This document shows, in pieces, positions 1-12,621 of a stretch of 64,000 bases of DNA. The stretch spans positions 1 through 64,000 of the forward strand of contig JASAND010017873.1 in the NCBI GenBank assembly GCA_030248195.1, read 5' to 3'. The position numbers were made by a program, and so were the translations under genes. The stretch is from Trissonchulus latispiculum (Eukaryota > Nematoda > Enoplea > Enoplida > Ironidae). How positions within the stretch are numbered: the stretch's first letter is position 1; every line of letters begins with the position of its first letter. The notes beneath the pieces are model-generated. The model ran no database searches. It saw nothing but the letters and a program-made list of their open reading frames with translations, and was not told where the DNA came from.

Positions 1-315
1 GAATTTGGAATCCCAATCCTATCCACTTCATTACATATGTATGCATTTTTGTATATATGTATATATTTAAGTTAAGAAGTTAAGAAGGCAACAATGTGTG
101 TGGACATAGGAAGCCACAAGTAACAACGAAAAAATCTATATTTTTCAGCAATGACAAATTACTCAAATGGCCCGGAAAGCCAGAAAGGCCCGAGCGGATC
201 GAGCGGCCCGAAGGGCCCGAGTGGCTCGAACGGCCAGAGTGGCCCGAGTCGGGTCGAGCTCAACAGAGAACTCTGGCCGGCCCGAGCCCGCTTCACGGCC
301 CTGGCACAACCCTAG
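1..315. mobile_element. hAT-like right terminus, truncated by window start
   Basis: The segment 170-310 is GC-rich, built from degenerate short repeats of the type gcccga. It ends at 306-314 with acaacccta. The reverse complement begins TAGGGTTGTG, the same terminal motif as the better-supported hAT-like element at 22173-25124. The other end is not visible, so no target duplication can be checked. The open frames across 96-390 on both strands are translations of this low-complexity GC repeat (runs of R, A, E and P) and are not proposed as genes. Confidence 0.4.
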
Positions 316-2764
316 TCGGAAGGAGACAGATATGCTCACCACTACACCACCGAGGCGAAACCTGAATTTCCTTGCAAGTTTATGAACCAATTTCCTGCCT
401 GTTTTTTTTCCAATTATCTCACATCACCAGATCAAACAAAGGCAATGATTTACAAACTAGCAGCTCGATGATTGCAACCAGTTCCCTCGAGCATTAGGTA
501 CTAATCCAATCCATCATATATTTATACCTACTTGCTTCATTTGTATGTCCATGTAACTGGTAAACAATAATCTTGCCAAATTACTGTTTGGAATGATATG
601 TCTCCAGGTCAGGGCATTTAGTATTAATTTAGTGCCAATCCAGTAATGAACGGTTCTTGCAAAGGCCTTCAATTAGGAGCTGTCAGCCAAAAATGTCAGA
701 ATAAGGAATTTCTTTCCAAGGCAATATTAATCAAACAGGTTTCGCCTCCAGACAGCGCATTCAGTAGTTTTGTGATATCGAAGTTTCTAATCCACAGAAG
801 AGCTTTCCAAAGAGTTCAAAACAATTAGCATTAGTATTTGTACGACTGTTTTCTCCAATTTGCGCAAAATGTTTGCGACAGAACTACTAAATCATTTTTG
901 CTTTACTACATTCAAGGAAAAAGTCTGTTTGTGTCCAATTTCGTAAAAGCTACATGTGCAGAAAACATCGTTACTTTGGTATAGGCCTTCGGTCATAAGA
1001 AATCGGGCTAACCCAAATCATTCAGTATGACACTGCCCAGGGATATACATATCTTTATGACAGTGAAAGAAGGCCCAAAACCGTAATCAGCCCAGGCCGG
1101 CCATGTTCCTCGGACACTCTCCGGGCCTGGGTCTTAAAAAGCAATTCAGCCTTCCCCTTCCATTTTGGTTGTGGAAGAGTACAGTTGCGAGACGACATGC
1201 TGAAGCAACTCTCCAAGACGGAGGTCCCACCAGCTCACTTTTCATTAGTTTGCTCTTCTTAGTCTTTTTTCGCACTTCTAGAATTTGCAGTTGCTAAGTG
1301 TAATTGTCTCTTTTCGGAACCAATTTGCTTACTCTGGGTCTCTCACTATAGAACCTACACTTAGGCTTAAGCCTTTATTTTATGACTTCATCAAAATGAT
1401 TTGTTTCTGGTGTTTGAGTTTGAAGTCAATAGAGTGAATGCAATGCTCGTAAACAAGAGAGAAGTTCATCACTTGTTCATTCAGACATTCAAATAATATT
1501 TTCAACATCTGTCTTCCGCCTGTATAGGGATTGGTTCGATAGATTTTAAATTAGTAAAACCGATAACTAAGTTTAACATTTAACAAGGAATCAATTAGAG
1601 CTTTTAATTTAAACTATTTTCACAACTACGTCTGCTGGAGGAATACAGACCGTATGGACTATTGGACATTTGCTATGGTGTCGGCGTGGTCGCATTTAAG
1701 CATTCAACTTATAATCCGACGATTATTGGTGCGAATACCGCCGTCACCAAGCTTCCCCTATTCCCATTGAGCCAGGTACTAAGCACGTGACGGTTTATAC
1801 AGGGCTCCGGCGATCAACCTGTCATAATAACTACCAACTTAACTGGTAGTAGATAAACCTACTACGATAAATGGGCACTACTAAGAGTTTATAATATAAT
1901 ACTTTATAATAATAGCTATTATAAACCTTTGGCACTACTAAGGTGGGATATTCTGGATATATATATTCTATAATCCAATATAGTACCTGATAAAGGTATG
2001 GCTCGTTAGTCGTTTCAACAGCACTGGAAATCTTTATTTAAAAGATAAAGTCCTAAATTGACAAAAATGGCCCATAATAATCACTGGGCCATGCCAATGG
2101 CACACAAATGTATTGACATCAAATATGCATTCATTTCTATATTGTCAATGTAATGTACTCTTGGTAATATACACGTTGCTAGCTGAAATGATGTTCTTTT
2201 TTAAAATTGCCGCCAGATGAAGTGTAGGTGACATGTGACATATATACACCGAATTTAGTTTTTTCAATTTTTGTGTCATTGTTTAAATGTTTGCATTTTT
2301 CAAGCAAGTAGGGTTGGCTTGGAAAAGTTCCTGTTCAGGCTAATGGCAGTTGATTCCACAGATCTGGCTCTTAACCCAAACTTCATAATGTTTACCTAAA
2401 TAGAATCTGAAAGTTAATAGTGTAGAAAAAATTTTGCGCCATAGTCACGCAACTCAGAAATTATGTGTATGAAAATGCATAGGAGAAATATATGGCGTTG
2501 TGTCCCTTTTCCAGTGGATTACAATTATATCTTGTTTTCCATTTCAGATTACCCTTGGTGGTGCTTTCCTGCTGCAGAGAGTTAACTAGATTTGTTAAAC
2601 GTCAAAGTCACCTCTCAGAAGCAGCCCAGTCGGACTTAATGCAATTTATGATGATAATTTCCGATAATACTAATTAGTTTCATTTCAGCTTCCTACCCTC
2701 TCATTACGGGGTATCAGGGTTTATTTATCATCCATTTGATCTCAGCAGAAAATATCACAAAAAT
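316..2764. other. Non-coding sequence upstream of the GPCR exon
   Basis: AT-rich sequence without a recognisable gene. Short open frames (646-828, 1087-1297, 2492-2677) show no family resemblance. A strip of short inverted motifs (actggtagt / actaccaac and cactactaa) lies at 1800-1950. Promoter and 5' untranslated exons of the GPCR may lie here, but no element could be pinned down. Confidence 0.5.
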
Positions 2765-3186
2765 ATGGTCAATGAAACGGACATTGTAGAATGGAACAGT
2801 ACTACCTTTTGTACAATTCATAGGCTAATTCGTTTTGTGAACAACATTGCCACCTGCAGTTGCAAGGAATTTCCTCGTGTCCGCAGTTCCCAGGGTATAT
2901 TTCATGATGTGGATCAGCTCTATGTTTTTCCGATACTATTTACTGTGGGAGTTCTGGGGAACACGTTGAACCTATTGGTTCTGAATAGCCGAGGAATGCG
3001 GAATACAACCAGTCGTTTGCTGTCTTCTATGGCCGTTGCTGATCTGGGATTTTTCCTTTCTCTGGCGCCGGTGAGTCTGATTGGCCATCCTGGATTCCAC
3101 GACTGGAAATCTTATCTGGTATTCTATGTCTACGCCGATATCCCCTGTAAAGGATTTGCTAACTGGTTTTCGGCAGCTTCAATATG
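2765..3186 (+). CDS. GPCR exon 1 (rhodopsin family, peptide-receptor-like): N-terminus to TM3
   Basis: Encodes residues 1-140 and two bases of codon 141 of a seven-transmembrane receptor of the plasma membrane. The extracellular N-terminus has two N-glycosylation sequons (NET at 3, NST at 11). TM1 is about residues 52-73 with the family GN motif near 65; TM2 about 85-106 has the conserved MAVAD aspartate; Cys128 is the expected TM3 cysteine that bonds to extracellular loop 2. The exon stops at ..SIW with a GTAGGC donor at 3187. Joining to the acceptor at 12621 gives an in-frame SIW-STVGVTVERM, exactly the middle of TM3. Exons of 422 and 868 nt sum to 430 codons including stop, a normal length for this family. 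The start is the first Met after upstream stops. Overall style resembles invertebrate FMRFamide/neuropeptide receptors; the ligand is unknown. Confidence 0.85.
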
Positions 3187-3389
3187 GTAGGCATTATAAA
3201 TTATCAACTTGTTCATGGTGTGAAGTTTGACTATACGAGATTAGCAAAATGTTGTTGTCTATCAGACTATTAAGGTTAGGATCCTTAGACTACACGTGAA
3301 TACCGATGGTGTGTTATATCGGATGGTAGTGAAACCAATACTACAACTCAGCGAAAACATACACTTTAAAATTTACTGTTAAATTCTTT

Positions 3390-4800
3390 CAGGCGGGGGC
3401 AACAACAAAGCTCCAAAATAAATTCACGGTAAATGAACAACTATAGAAGCTACCAACAAGCATCGTAATTAAGGCTTCCAGAAATAGTGAAAAAGACTCA
3501 AAACACAAAAAGGAAATAGAGAAAAAGACATATATGCCAGCACCGACAAATACAACGGTAGCGGGCGCCCAAACAAAAAAATGGGAAAAATTAGTCTAAC
3601 GAACCCCAACTTTGAAATTTAATCCCAATGGATCCACCACCTCAAATTACAACCAAATATTGCAGAACCCGAAATACCGATCACCAAGACAAAGATAAAC
3701 AGCATACAAGCACCAAAACTGGGAGAGGGGAAGCGTCACAGGTATGCCGAAGGAGGGGAGATGTGCGGTCTTCTCCCCAGCACCGCAGTAGTTGCTGTTT
3801 CAGTCTGATGTCCAGCAGTGAAGCACCACTCGGACGGAGCTTACGCGGTCGATCCTGCACCAGACCTTGTAAGCCACCGGGGCCACCTCACCAAGTACAA
3901 GACCCAAGCCAAACCGGGAAGAAAATGCAAAGGGACAAGAACCGAGCACAAATAAGTCATTAAACGCTCGCACCGGAGACCCAACGGCGGCAGGCCGGCA
4001 CCCAACACAAAACCAAGCCCCAGAGACCACATGGCCAGACACCAGGGGTCAAACCCAAGCAGGCAACCATCGGCCAAACCGAAACAACCAGCCGCCCCGA
4101 ACAGGGCATCAAAATTATACCAAATGGTAGAAAGTGCCCATCTAAAATCCATCAATGGCCTGAGCAGAGCGAAGACCACTCGGCACAGGCAGCAAAAGCC
4201 CACAGTTCTAGAGGCCGACACAGGAACAGACCGGTAAAAACACGGCAATGAACAACCAACCGATGGTTACTGCGGCTACAAAAAGCTACAGAACCAAACG
4301 CCAAGGTAATCACCGGTAGGCTCTAGTCCAACACCCGAGCCATCAATATCGCCAACTCTGGGGAGGCACACCTGACACTGGAATGGAGGGTCGAAACCGG
4401 CAATGACAGGATTAACTTAAAACACAAAAACAAAAATTAGGGCAACAATGTAGAACACACAAGAATCATGTTAGGCAATGGCAAAATAACATACCATATA
4501 TAGACGATACATAACTACTGGTCCCACCTATGGCTTTAGAAGCTCCAGAACCCATGTAGTGACGCAACCCCACCTTACGGAGACATACCAAGGGCCTGTG
4601 CAAATCAAAGAGAATTTCAAAGGCTATAATGACAGGAAATCAAAAAGAAAAAGAATGTTAAAAGGCGAGTGACCCACCTCCGACACCGGAGCGGCCCGCA
4701 GTTTAACACTTCAAAAGGGAGTGTAAAAATATATAGAGACCCAATGGTTAACAAGGGTAAAAAGATTAACAAGTATCCCCTAAAAGGGGGGAATTAATTC
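3390..4800. repeat. C/A-rich block ending in a polypurine-like tract
   Basis: This block is richer in C and A on the plus strand than its surroundings and has overlapping open frames on both strands (3628-3963, 4031-4237, 3841-4248 minus) with no recognisable domain. It ends near 4775-4797 with cccctaaaagggggg followed by aattaattcc. A similar end (aacaaggtgacccctaaaagggg) occurs at 10690-10717. The A/G run resembles the polypurine tract of an LTR retrotransposon, but no LTR pair or coding domain was found, so this is only a suggestion. Confidence 0.3.
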
Positions 4801-4880
4801 CGCTCAGGTGTGTGGATGTATTATAGAAAGTATCTGTTCTGCTTATTAGTTATTACATTGATTTGAAATTATCTCTTGTA

Positions 4881-5930
4881 TATATGTCGCGTTAAACTAG
4901 GAGGCCCGTTAAGGCCACTGGGTTTAACGTTAAACTAAGTGGCCACATAGTGTAACGTTAAACTAAGCGGTCACTTCTCTCCCTATCCTCTCTATATGCA
5001 ATTTACGTATATATGCTGGTGCACGTGTCTTAATACTGACTATATAACGCAATGTAAACAGGGTTCACAGTCTACCTTATATATATTATCACACACTTAT
5101 ATTAGTACATACGGTATACGTAAGCGTTCATATCTACAATTGCGTGACTTGGGTACTTGACCTCAGACGACTAATATAGAAAAGGTTAGCGTACGTAGAA
5201 ATTAAAGGGGGGAATAGTTAAGCAAGTATTAAAAGTGTAATTATTAATGCTTTAGAATGTTGTGGGTGTGTTATCTCGGCATTCTATTTAATTAATACAT
5301 AAAAGTTTTATAAATTTAAATCTCTAAAAAATTGATTTTATTTAATTACAATTCTGTTTTTGATCGTTTGATTTTTTACCTGTGCAAAACTGTTCTTATT
5401 CATCCTTGTTCGTTCTTAAAAAATTTTGTACTTTTTGAAAAATGTATTCCAAGGAACACTTTTGGAACAAAAACTTTACTATAATTTGTTGTTTTTTTCA
5501 AATGTTTTGAATCACAGCTCCATTCTTAAAGTAAATCCAATTTTTACATTTACGTTGCGTTCTACTATTTCTGTACAATGTTTTCAGGAGGTTTGAAAAA
5601 CAATAGGTAGGTACAATTTGTTTACTCCAGTATACAAAAATGTATATTTCCAGTATATAACGGTGTGCCCTGCCAAATCGTTTCTCTCCCTACAGATACG
5701 TATATAAGTAACCTGTGTATGTACGCCTATATAGACAGACTGTAGGGCCATTGTTTACATTGCGTATGTAATCAGTATTAAGACACGGACACCAGCATAT
5801 ATGCGTAAATTGCATATAGAGAGTATAGGGAGAGAAGTGACCACTTAGTTTAACGTTAAACTATGTGGCCACTTAGTTTAACGTTAAACCCAGTGGCCTT
5901 AACGGGCCTCCTAGTTTAACGCGACATATA
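4881..5930. mobile_element. TA-flanked long inverted-repeat element (MITE-like), 1,050 bp
   Basis: Terminal inverted arms of roughly 180 bp (about 4881-5070 and 5740-5930) begin with tatatgtcgcgttaaac and contain repeated palindromes of gtttaacgttaaac separated by ggccacttag blocks. Both ends are flanked by TA, consistent with a TA target duplication (Tc1/mariner- or ISL2EU-like target choice), though TA in an AT-rich setting is weak evidence. No transposase frame is inside. Confidence 0.6.
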
Positions 5931-6978
5931 TACTCAGTAATGTTAATCGTAATATAAATCGGACTGGCAAAATCTACCTTCAAAGTTTAATTTAAAAATT
6001 CAAAAGTCCGTATTTTGAAAAATTCTCCAATACCCGATAACATGGGTATTATTTGAAAGCTTCAGCTGAACAATTTAGAAGCAAATCGCAGAAATGCGCC
6101 CACTTAGCGGAATTCACGAGAAACTCCTTAGCTAGAGTTAACTTATACTTTCGTGGATTCTAAAAATTTTGTGTAGTACAAAAGTTGTTCATCTCGGTAA
6201 GAGCGTTCAAATGATACCGTCTTGTAGATATTGGAGAAAATATTTAGAATCCGGAAACTTGGAAAACGCGTATTTCCGGAAAATGGGAACATTTTCGTGA
6301 AAAACCAGTCAGAGCAAAAATATGTGCAATTGGATCAGCTCTATTGTATCGTGAAAACAAAATTTTTATTACAATAAAAATTGGGTGAAAAAAAATATTC
6401 GATTTTCCGTAAATGAAATCCGGAATTTAGGATTTTTCTCGGCTTTTTAAATCTTTTCCTGGCAATTCTTAAGATATATACATTGTTGGGGCTTATTCCA
6501 AAGGCTAATCAAATCAGCTATAAACAGTCAAAATTTGTACACACATTTTTGTATATAATTTTATAATAAGCAGGTTGCGACTTGCGCCCTTCTCTTGTCT
6601 CCGGCTGTCTCCGCTACTACGCACTTTTTAAAACTTGGCGAATCGACCTAAAACTTTGATATGACATGTGGGAAAAGCGTTTATTATGTACACACGTGTA
6701 CTAACTTGATGTGTACACGTCGTTCGGAAGCACAATTCAATGGAAACTTACATTTGGTCTTATAAACCTAATTTGCATATTCAACTTTCCGATCTTTGTG
6801 AAACCGAAATTCACATCTGACAGGGGGGAACCCAAAGAAAGGATGAAGAAATTTCTTGCTTAAATTTATTAAATTGTAGAATCCGAAATTTTTAATTGGG
6901 AACAAGTTACAATGCACACAAATGGGCAACCCTTCAAGCCTAAAACGTACAATGTTTAAAATGGTATCTAAGTAATGG

Positions 6979-7394
6979 CAAGAGTACATAATGATAAGAG
7001 TGTGACAAGCGTCACATTCTATGCAATGAAGGCTAAAACTATGCGATGCGCGCTAACGGCTTACCCCCCCCCACAAATTGACCCCCTCTCACACCGCCCC
7101 TATATGGGTACATAGTTCCAAACGGGGGTCGCTCACTGCTTTGCATAATTACACGCTGAAATTAACAGGGGCCCAGTTTGGGGAGGGGGTGCAAGCGTGT
7201 ATGCTTAACACATAGATGTACAAAATATACTAAGCGAGTGAGCGACCCCCGTTTGGAACTATGTACCCATATAGGGGCGGTGTGAGAGGGGGTCAATTTG
7301 TGGGGGGGGTAAGCCGTTAGCGCGCATCGCATAGTTTTTGCCTTCATTGCATAGAGTGTGACGCTTGTCACACTCTTATCATTATGTACTCTTG
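6979..7394. mobile_element. Palindromic foldback element with 7-bp target duplication
   Basis: Near-perfect 416-bp palindrome. Ends are caagagtacataatgataag and its complement; just inside each end is a smaller palindrome (gagtgtgac..gtcacactc). The arms carry a C run facing a G run. It is flanked by gtaatgg at 6972-6978 and 7395-7401, a perfect 7-bp direct repeat. The related copy at 24244-24755 has its own, different 7-bp duplication, so the length is characteristic of this family. It is non-autonomous. Confidence 0.8.
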
Positions 7395-8289
7395 GTAATG
7401 GTAATGGTAATTTAAGTCAACATACCCCCCACTTGGAAAAAACGTTCCAGCTAGAATTATGTGTTAAACATAGCACAAGAGCAGAGCGTCCCTCTAATTA
7501 CAAGCGAAAACAGGGTCAACCCATTACAAAGATTCCGCCTCCGGCGGAATGAAAATATGATAATGGCAAAATATTAGAGAAGTTACCACGAATTTTGGAA
7601 TAAATTAATTGGAAATGCTGAAAATAACAGTCAAAGTATTTGAATTTTAAAAAACAAATAAATGCTTTTTAGGCAAAAATGAACGGAAAAATACCAAATT
7701 GAAAACTTGTCCAATACTGCCCAGGACAGAGAGATCAAGGAAGTTACACCAGAAACGGAGGTGTGATCCATGTCAACTAAACTAGAATAAAAAGTGTAAC
7801 AACGTAACATGTGAGAAAGAGTGTGAAACTGTGAGGCTGACTATACGACGTCATTGTAAATTTGTATTTAAAAATTTTCCGAAAAAAACAGAAAACGCTA
7901 AAAACAAAAACTTTCTGGAATTGCAAGAAAAAGTCAGGAAATTTGAAAAATTTACAATAGCAGAGCTGAAATGAGTCAAAATAACTGAGGGGATGTTCGT
8001 CTGCGAGATGTGAGGGAAGAAATTAAATGTAGATGGGTACATGAACCTAAAATAAATATAAAAGTTAAAGCCAGTGCCGCTAAAGCAGAAATCCTTTGCA
8101 ACTACGCGAAACTTTGGATACGACATAGGTGGAGTAACGATCGGAGTACTAACAGTCGGTGTCATTTGAACAGGTAATTTCAATGCAGCCGCGGCCGTAC
8201 GCCTGGAACAGCATGCTACGCCCCTGATGCTACAGGCCCCGCCACGTGGCGTGGAGGAGACTGCAGCAGCAGATGAGGCGGAACCGGCT

Positions 8290-9036
8290 GGGCCAGTTTC
8301 ATAAAGATGTTCTCGAGTCTAGTAGTTCAACAACGCTGGAAGTTTTCGAGATCCGCAAGTCGCATTCACTGGCGGATCCAGGATTTGGTGACGGGGGCGG
8401 TAAAATTTTTCACTGGGGGATCTGGGGGCGGAGCCCCCAGAAGTTGAAAAAAATTTGTTTTTGCAATAAAATCGGTCTTCGGATCTTTAATTTTTTAATT
8501 TTGAAGAGCTCAGAAAATTTTTTAAAATACAACACATTTTTAGTCAAAAATAGTAATTTTTCCGAAAAATCGGATGCATTTCAAGTTTTTCCGTCATAAA
8601 TGCAATAAATATGCCATTAAAAATTAGAAAATGTTTTGGCTTTTTACCCTTTTCCCTATTTTTCCGTAATTTTCCCTAGCTTCGAATCGCGACGGGGAGC
8701 GGACGCCCACCGCCCCCCCCCCCCTGTATCCGCCCCTGGTCGTATGTCACGCTGAAAAAGTTGTCGAGTTCTCGAGTCAAGTTCTCTGCTCTATTTTGAC
8801 CAGAGAAATTTTTGCCAACATGATATCTACTACAGGAACTTTGAAAATCTAAATTCATAAATTTTTTCCTCCTGTTTAAATTGATTGCATAGTTTACTAA
8901 ATAAATTACAATAAAATTGTCCGTAGAAACATTTTCATATAATTTTCAATACAGAAGAGGTTGCTGTCACTGAAAACGAACTACTCGAAGACTTGAAAAC
9001 TCGAGAACTCGAGAAGGAATTTTATGAAACTGGCCC
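8290..9036. mobile_element. Inverted-repeat element with gggccagtttcataaa ends
   Basis: Terminal inverted repeats at 8290-8345 and 8985-9036 share gggccagtttcataaa followed by ctcgag-containing sequence. No convincing target duplication was found at the outer ends. A hAT-like element (8367-8738) sits within it. No coding capacity is visible. Confidence 0.5.
8367..8738. mobile_element. Short hAT-like element nested in the 8290-9036 element
   Basis: Ends read cactggcggatccagg and, in reverse complement, caggggcggatacagggg, the same style of terminus as the elements at 51434-51609 and 55469-56203. The flanking 8-mers gtcgcatt and gtcgtatg match at 6 of 8 positions, suggesting an old 8-bp duplication. 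An internal hairpin ctgggggcggagcccccag (8417-8435) recurs in related elements. Confidence 0.5.
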
Positions 9037-9325
9037 TAGGAATCTCTACTTTAGTTCTCGGTTGAGTCTCGCCAAGGAACAGGGGTATGAATTTTGTGGG
9101 GCTACGGACTGACTGGCGCCTTTAAAAAGCAGGGATTTGGACCGTAGGCGCGCTAGCCCTAGAGCATCTACCAGAAGCTTCAATCAGCTCAACCTAAGTT
9201 AGATTATATCTAAAAATCCTATTAGACAACTGAAGGTTTATTAGGAATAACGAAAATGTAAGTACAAAACTGGAGAGAAGTTAACAACAAACGTACAAAA
9301 CTTACTGCCTACCCGTGTAAACGTA

Positions 9326-10476
9326 TAGTAGATTCGCCCAATGTGCGTCATACCCCAAAGTGCGTCACTCAGCCGTTTAAAGTGATCTGGTGCATTACAA
9401 AACGGAAGATATCCTAAAGTTTTTACATTTCTGAGCAGGTCTATTCAAGCTCTATGCAATGGTGTAAAAATTATTTCCTAAAAATTTTTTAACCGTGCAC
9501 AATGCTACAAAATTCAATATACTTTGAATAAAACACCCGTTGTCCGCCAAAGTTTAAGCAATGTCCCAAATGCAGTTTTATGCACCTAACAACCTTAATA
9601 CCTAACAACGTTTAAAGTGTCAGCTACCAAATTGTTCGTTAGGATCTGCTGATTCCAAAAATATAAACAATTCCTGATTTCGCCGTACTAGAACTAAGAA
9701 ATTCCGATTTTACTGGAACCACTGATCAGTGCCTAAAGTGCGTCGCTCTAAATTAACTTTTTGCGCAAATATCCCTAATGTGCGTTCGTATCTTTTACAT
9801 GTAAATTTGCTTCAAATAAATGCAAATACTAGCTCTATAACTTAACTTAAGTCAAAACTAAGTGCAAAAACACAATCCTAGGAATAATTCTGAGCAATCT
9901 GATACCAAATTCTCTGTTTTTACGGCATTTTATTTTTTTCAGTAAAAGTCGTTGTTTCCTGCTTTAAATCATAAAATTACATTTTATTAATTGTTATAGA
10001 TTAATTTGCAACTCAAATTCGTTTTAAATAATACAGTGCTGGCATTTTAACAAATTTTTCGAAGATCACAGATTTTGTTGATTTTGATATATATTGTTTA
10101 TATACGACCCAACTACCATATAAAAAATTTTCGTAGCATAAAATTGTCGGAAACAGGGGTTATTGCATCTCAAAGTTTGGTTTTCTAATGCAAATCATAG
10201 GAACTTTGAAATGACGCACTTTAGGACGCGTCCGACGCACTTTAGGGAATGAACTTTTCACAGCGAAAAATTTCATTTTTTAACATAAAAATGGCTATAA
10301 CTTACGATTGGCTTTACCTAATACCGTCAAATTTTACAGAAATGTACAAGAAGAGGTACTTGAGACTTCTGTAAAGTTTTATGTTATGAAATTTCGCCAT
10401 TCAAAAGTTACAGATTTTCAAAGTGACCACTCCTTTTGCGTAGACAAAAGGTGACGCAGATTGGGCGCATCTACTA
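9326..10476. mobile_element. TA-flanked element with tagtagat..gcgcccaa ends, 1,151 bp
   Basis: The left end (9326 on) and right end (to 10476) form inverted repeats of about 25 bp, tagtagat(t/g)cgcccaa(t) then tgcgtca, with three mismatches; TA flanks both. Inside, the motif aagtgcgtc / gacgcactttagg is repeated at about 9356, 9734, 10212 and 10232, so subterminal repeats may be transposase binding sites. No transposase frame is present. Confidence 0.6.
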
Positions 10477-12621
10477 TAAGTTTGGAAGGGGAGACAAAAA
10501 CCGGGGGAAATGTGGAAAAATCGGGACGGAAAAACAGTTCCCGAAAAACCGGGAACTTGTAAGTTGAGTAAATAAAAAAGGGGATTACGATTTAACATTG
10601 ATTAGAAAAGCAGAGGATTAGAAGGGGAAATAATTGGGCACCCCAAAAGTCACTTTAAATCAACAAGTACCGTAATTAATCACAAAAACAAAACAAACAA
10701 GGTGACCCCTAAAAGGGGAACTGTTCCACGACTGAGCTTAGTTGTCAGTTGGGTTGGGTGTGCAAGTATTGCTACTGTGTGCGCTTTGTGAGACAAAACC
10801 AAATTACTATTTCGCAGAACCGCTAAATATATACGATTTTCTCCCATCGCTTATGGGAAGCTTGTTATAATTATACGCTGCTCTCGAGTTAGCTATTACA
10901 TGCAGCAGTTATGAGTAGCGTCAGCTAAAATAATTTATAACTAGGATTGATAACTAACGAGGAGGAATTGAGGAATTGTCAAAAACTGCCAATAAATTCC
11001 CATAATTGCCACAAAAATGTTGGATAGACGATAGACGACGTTGTGCACGATCACCGCAGGTAAACTGACTGATTAGAAATGCTTCACCTCATTTGCATAT
11101 TACACCCAACAGTCGCAATTTAATCTGATCTCAAAAATCCGCAGAAGGGGGCGCTTGCAACAAAGCACCAATAAGTAAATTTAGCCTAAAATTTGTTCGT
11201 ATCCCCTCCGCATATTTCTAAACAAAATAATGTTTGAAAATTAAGAGTTCAAACAAACTAAATTGAAATTGAGTACAAGCTGTTTATTTTTAAATTATAG
11301 TAATACCTTAATAAAATAGAGCTAATAATTTAGCGCACCTTGCCCCCTGTGGTTGAAAAAATAGTCCCACACTATACTAGCCTTGTGTTGAGCATAGAGC
11401 GGAATCTACTCCAATGCTACAGAAATGGCGAGAGAATGGCGTCTTCAAATCCGACTTCAAACTTCGCTCCAAAATTAACAACTGACTCCCAAACCAACTT
11501 TCAACAGACTAACTTAGACATCTGCTAGCTGAGTGACCAAAACATTTACACAACAGGTGAAAATACATATAGCGTTTGCTCAACTCATTTGCACAAATTT
11601 TTGACTTTTGTCAGTCTAACTTCACACTGGCCTTTGCCTTAACGAACCAACATAAGACACTGACACACATAGCATAGACTATTTTTATTATTCCTGCTGG
11701 AGCAGGAATGTATAAAATCAGTTTTCTCCATGTTTAGCATGTGTTTTCTCTATTTCGGCACAGCGAAGCTCTATCTTCAACGCAGGGCTAGTATAGGGCA
11801 CTTTTTTGCGAAAGTTCAATTATGCAAATTAGGCTAGCACCTTTATAAGCGAAAAAATTTTCAATCTTATCGCAGTAGTCAACTGCCAGCAACCTGAACG
11901 GTTGCATATTTTTGGGTGCGTAAGTGTAGCTTGGGAGCTTCACATAGGCACATTAAGGATTCATTGAGTTGAGACCTTGGGCTCATCTTTAATGAATCAC
12001 TCGTCTAACTTATGACACCAAAAATTTAGATCTTGTAAAATTTTTCACTGCTGAACCGACAGATCCCGCTTTATCTTGAAAAAATGTCGCCGATAATTAA
12101 GGTAGGTCTTTCAGATCTTCTACTTCTGAACTGAAGTAGAACAATGTTACAGAGCTAACCAGTACAGTATGCTCGTATCCGACCATTGCTGTTCTGCTGA
12201 GTTGTCAGCAAAAACATTCTGAAGACTATTATAATAAACTCAACAGTCTCGTTCGCTTTACAAAATTTTGCATAAAACAATTTGAGATGATTTCTGAGCA
12301 TTTTCTACTGAAATTATTAAAGGTCCACTAATGAATATTGCCCCCTTTGGGGTCAACTTGTTAATAGTAGAATTTAGAGATGAGGTTCTTTCTTTTCCCT
12401 GGAACGACTTGGAAAAAGAACATTAATTTAATTTCCTTGTCAAGCTTTAGACCGAAAGTAGTTATATAAAGTTGATATAACCTAAGAGTGTATTGCCCAC
12501 GAATTTGGAGAGGATACTGAGTCGGTGGATAAGATTTTAAAGTTTAAAGTTTACAGATTTTGATTAGAAAATTATTAAGATAAAATGAAAACCATTTTCT
12601 TAGCCAGGCTTCTTCTTTCAG
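10477..12621. other. Remainder of GPCR intron
   Basis: AT-rich sequence with short meaningless open frames (for example 11340-11528). It contains the cccctaaaagggg tract near 10706 and the splice acceptor at 12621. No gene or bounded repeat was identified. Confidence 0.5.

Larger units (their letters stand above)
3187..12621 (+). other. GPCR intron, 9,435 bp, GT-AG, phase 2
   Basis: Donor GTAGGC at 3187; acceptor after a pyrimidine stretch, ttcttctttcag ending at 12621. The split tryptophan codon (tg|g) is rebuilt exactly and the frame continues through both exons. The intron has collected at least five inverted-repeat elements (listed separately) plus a compositionally distinct block at 3390-4800. 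Confidence 0.8.
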
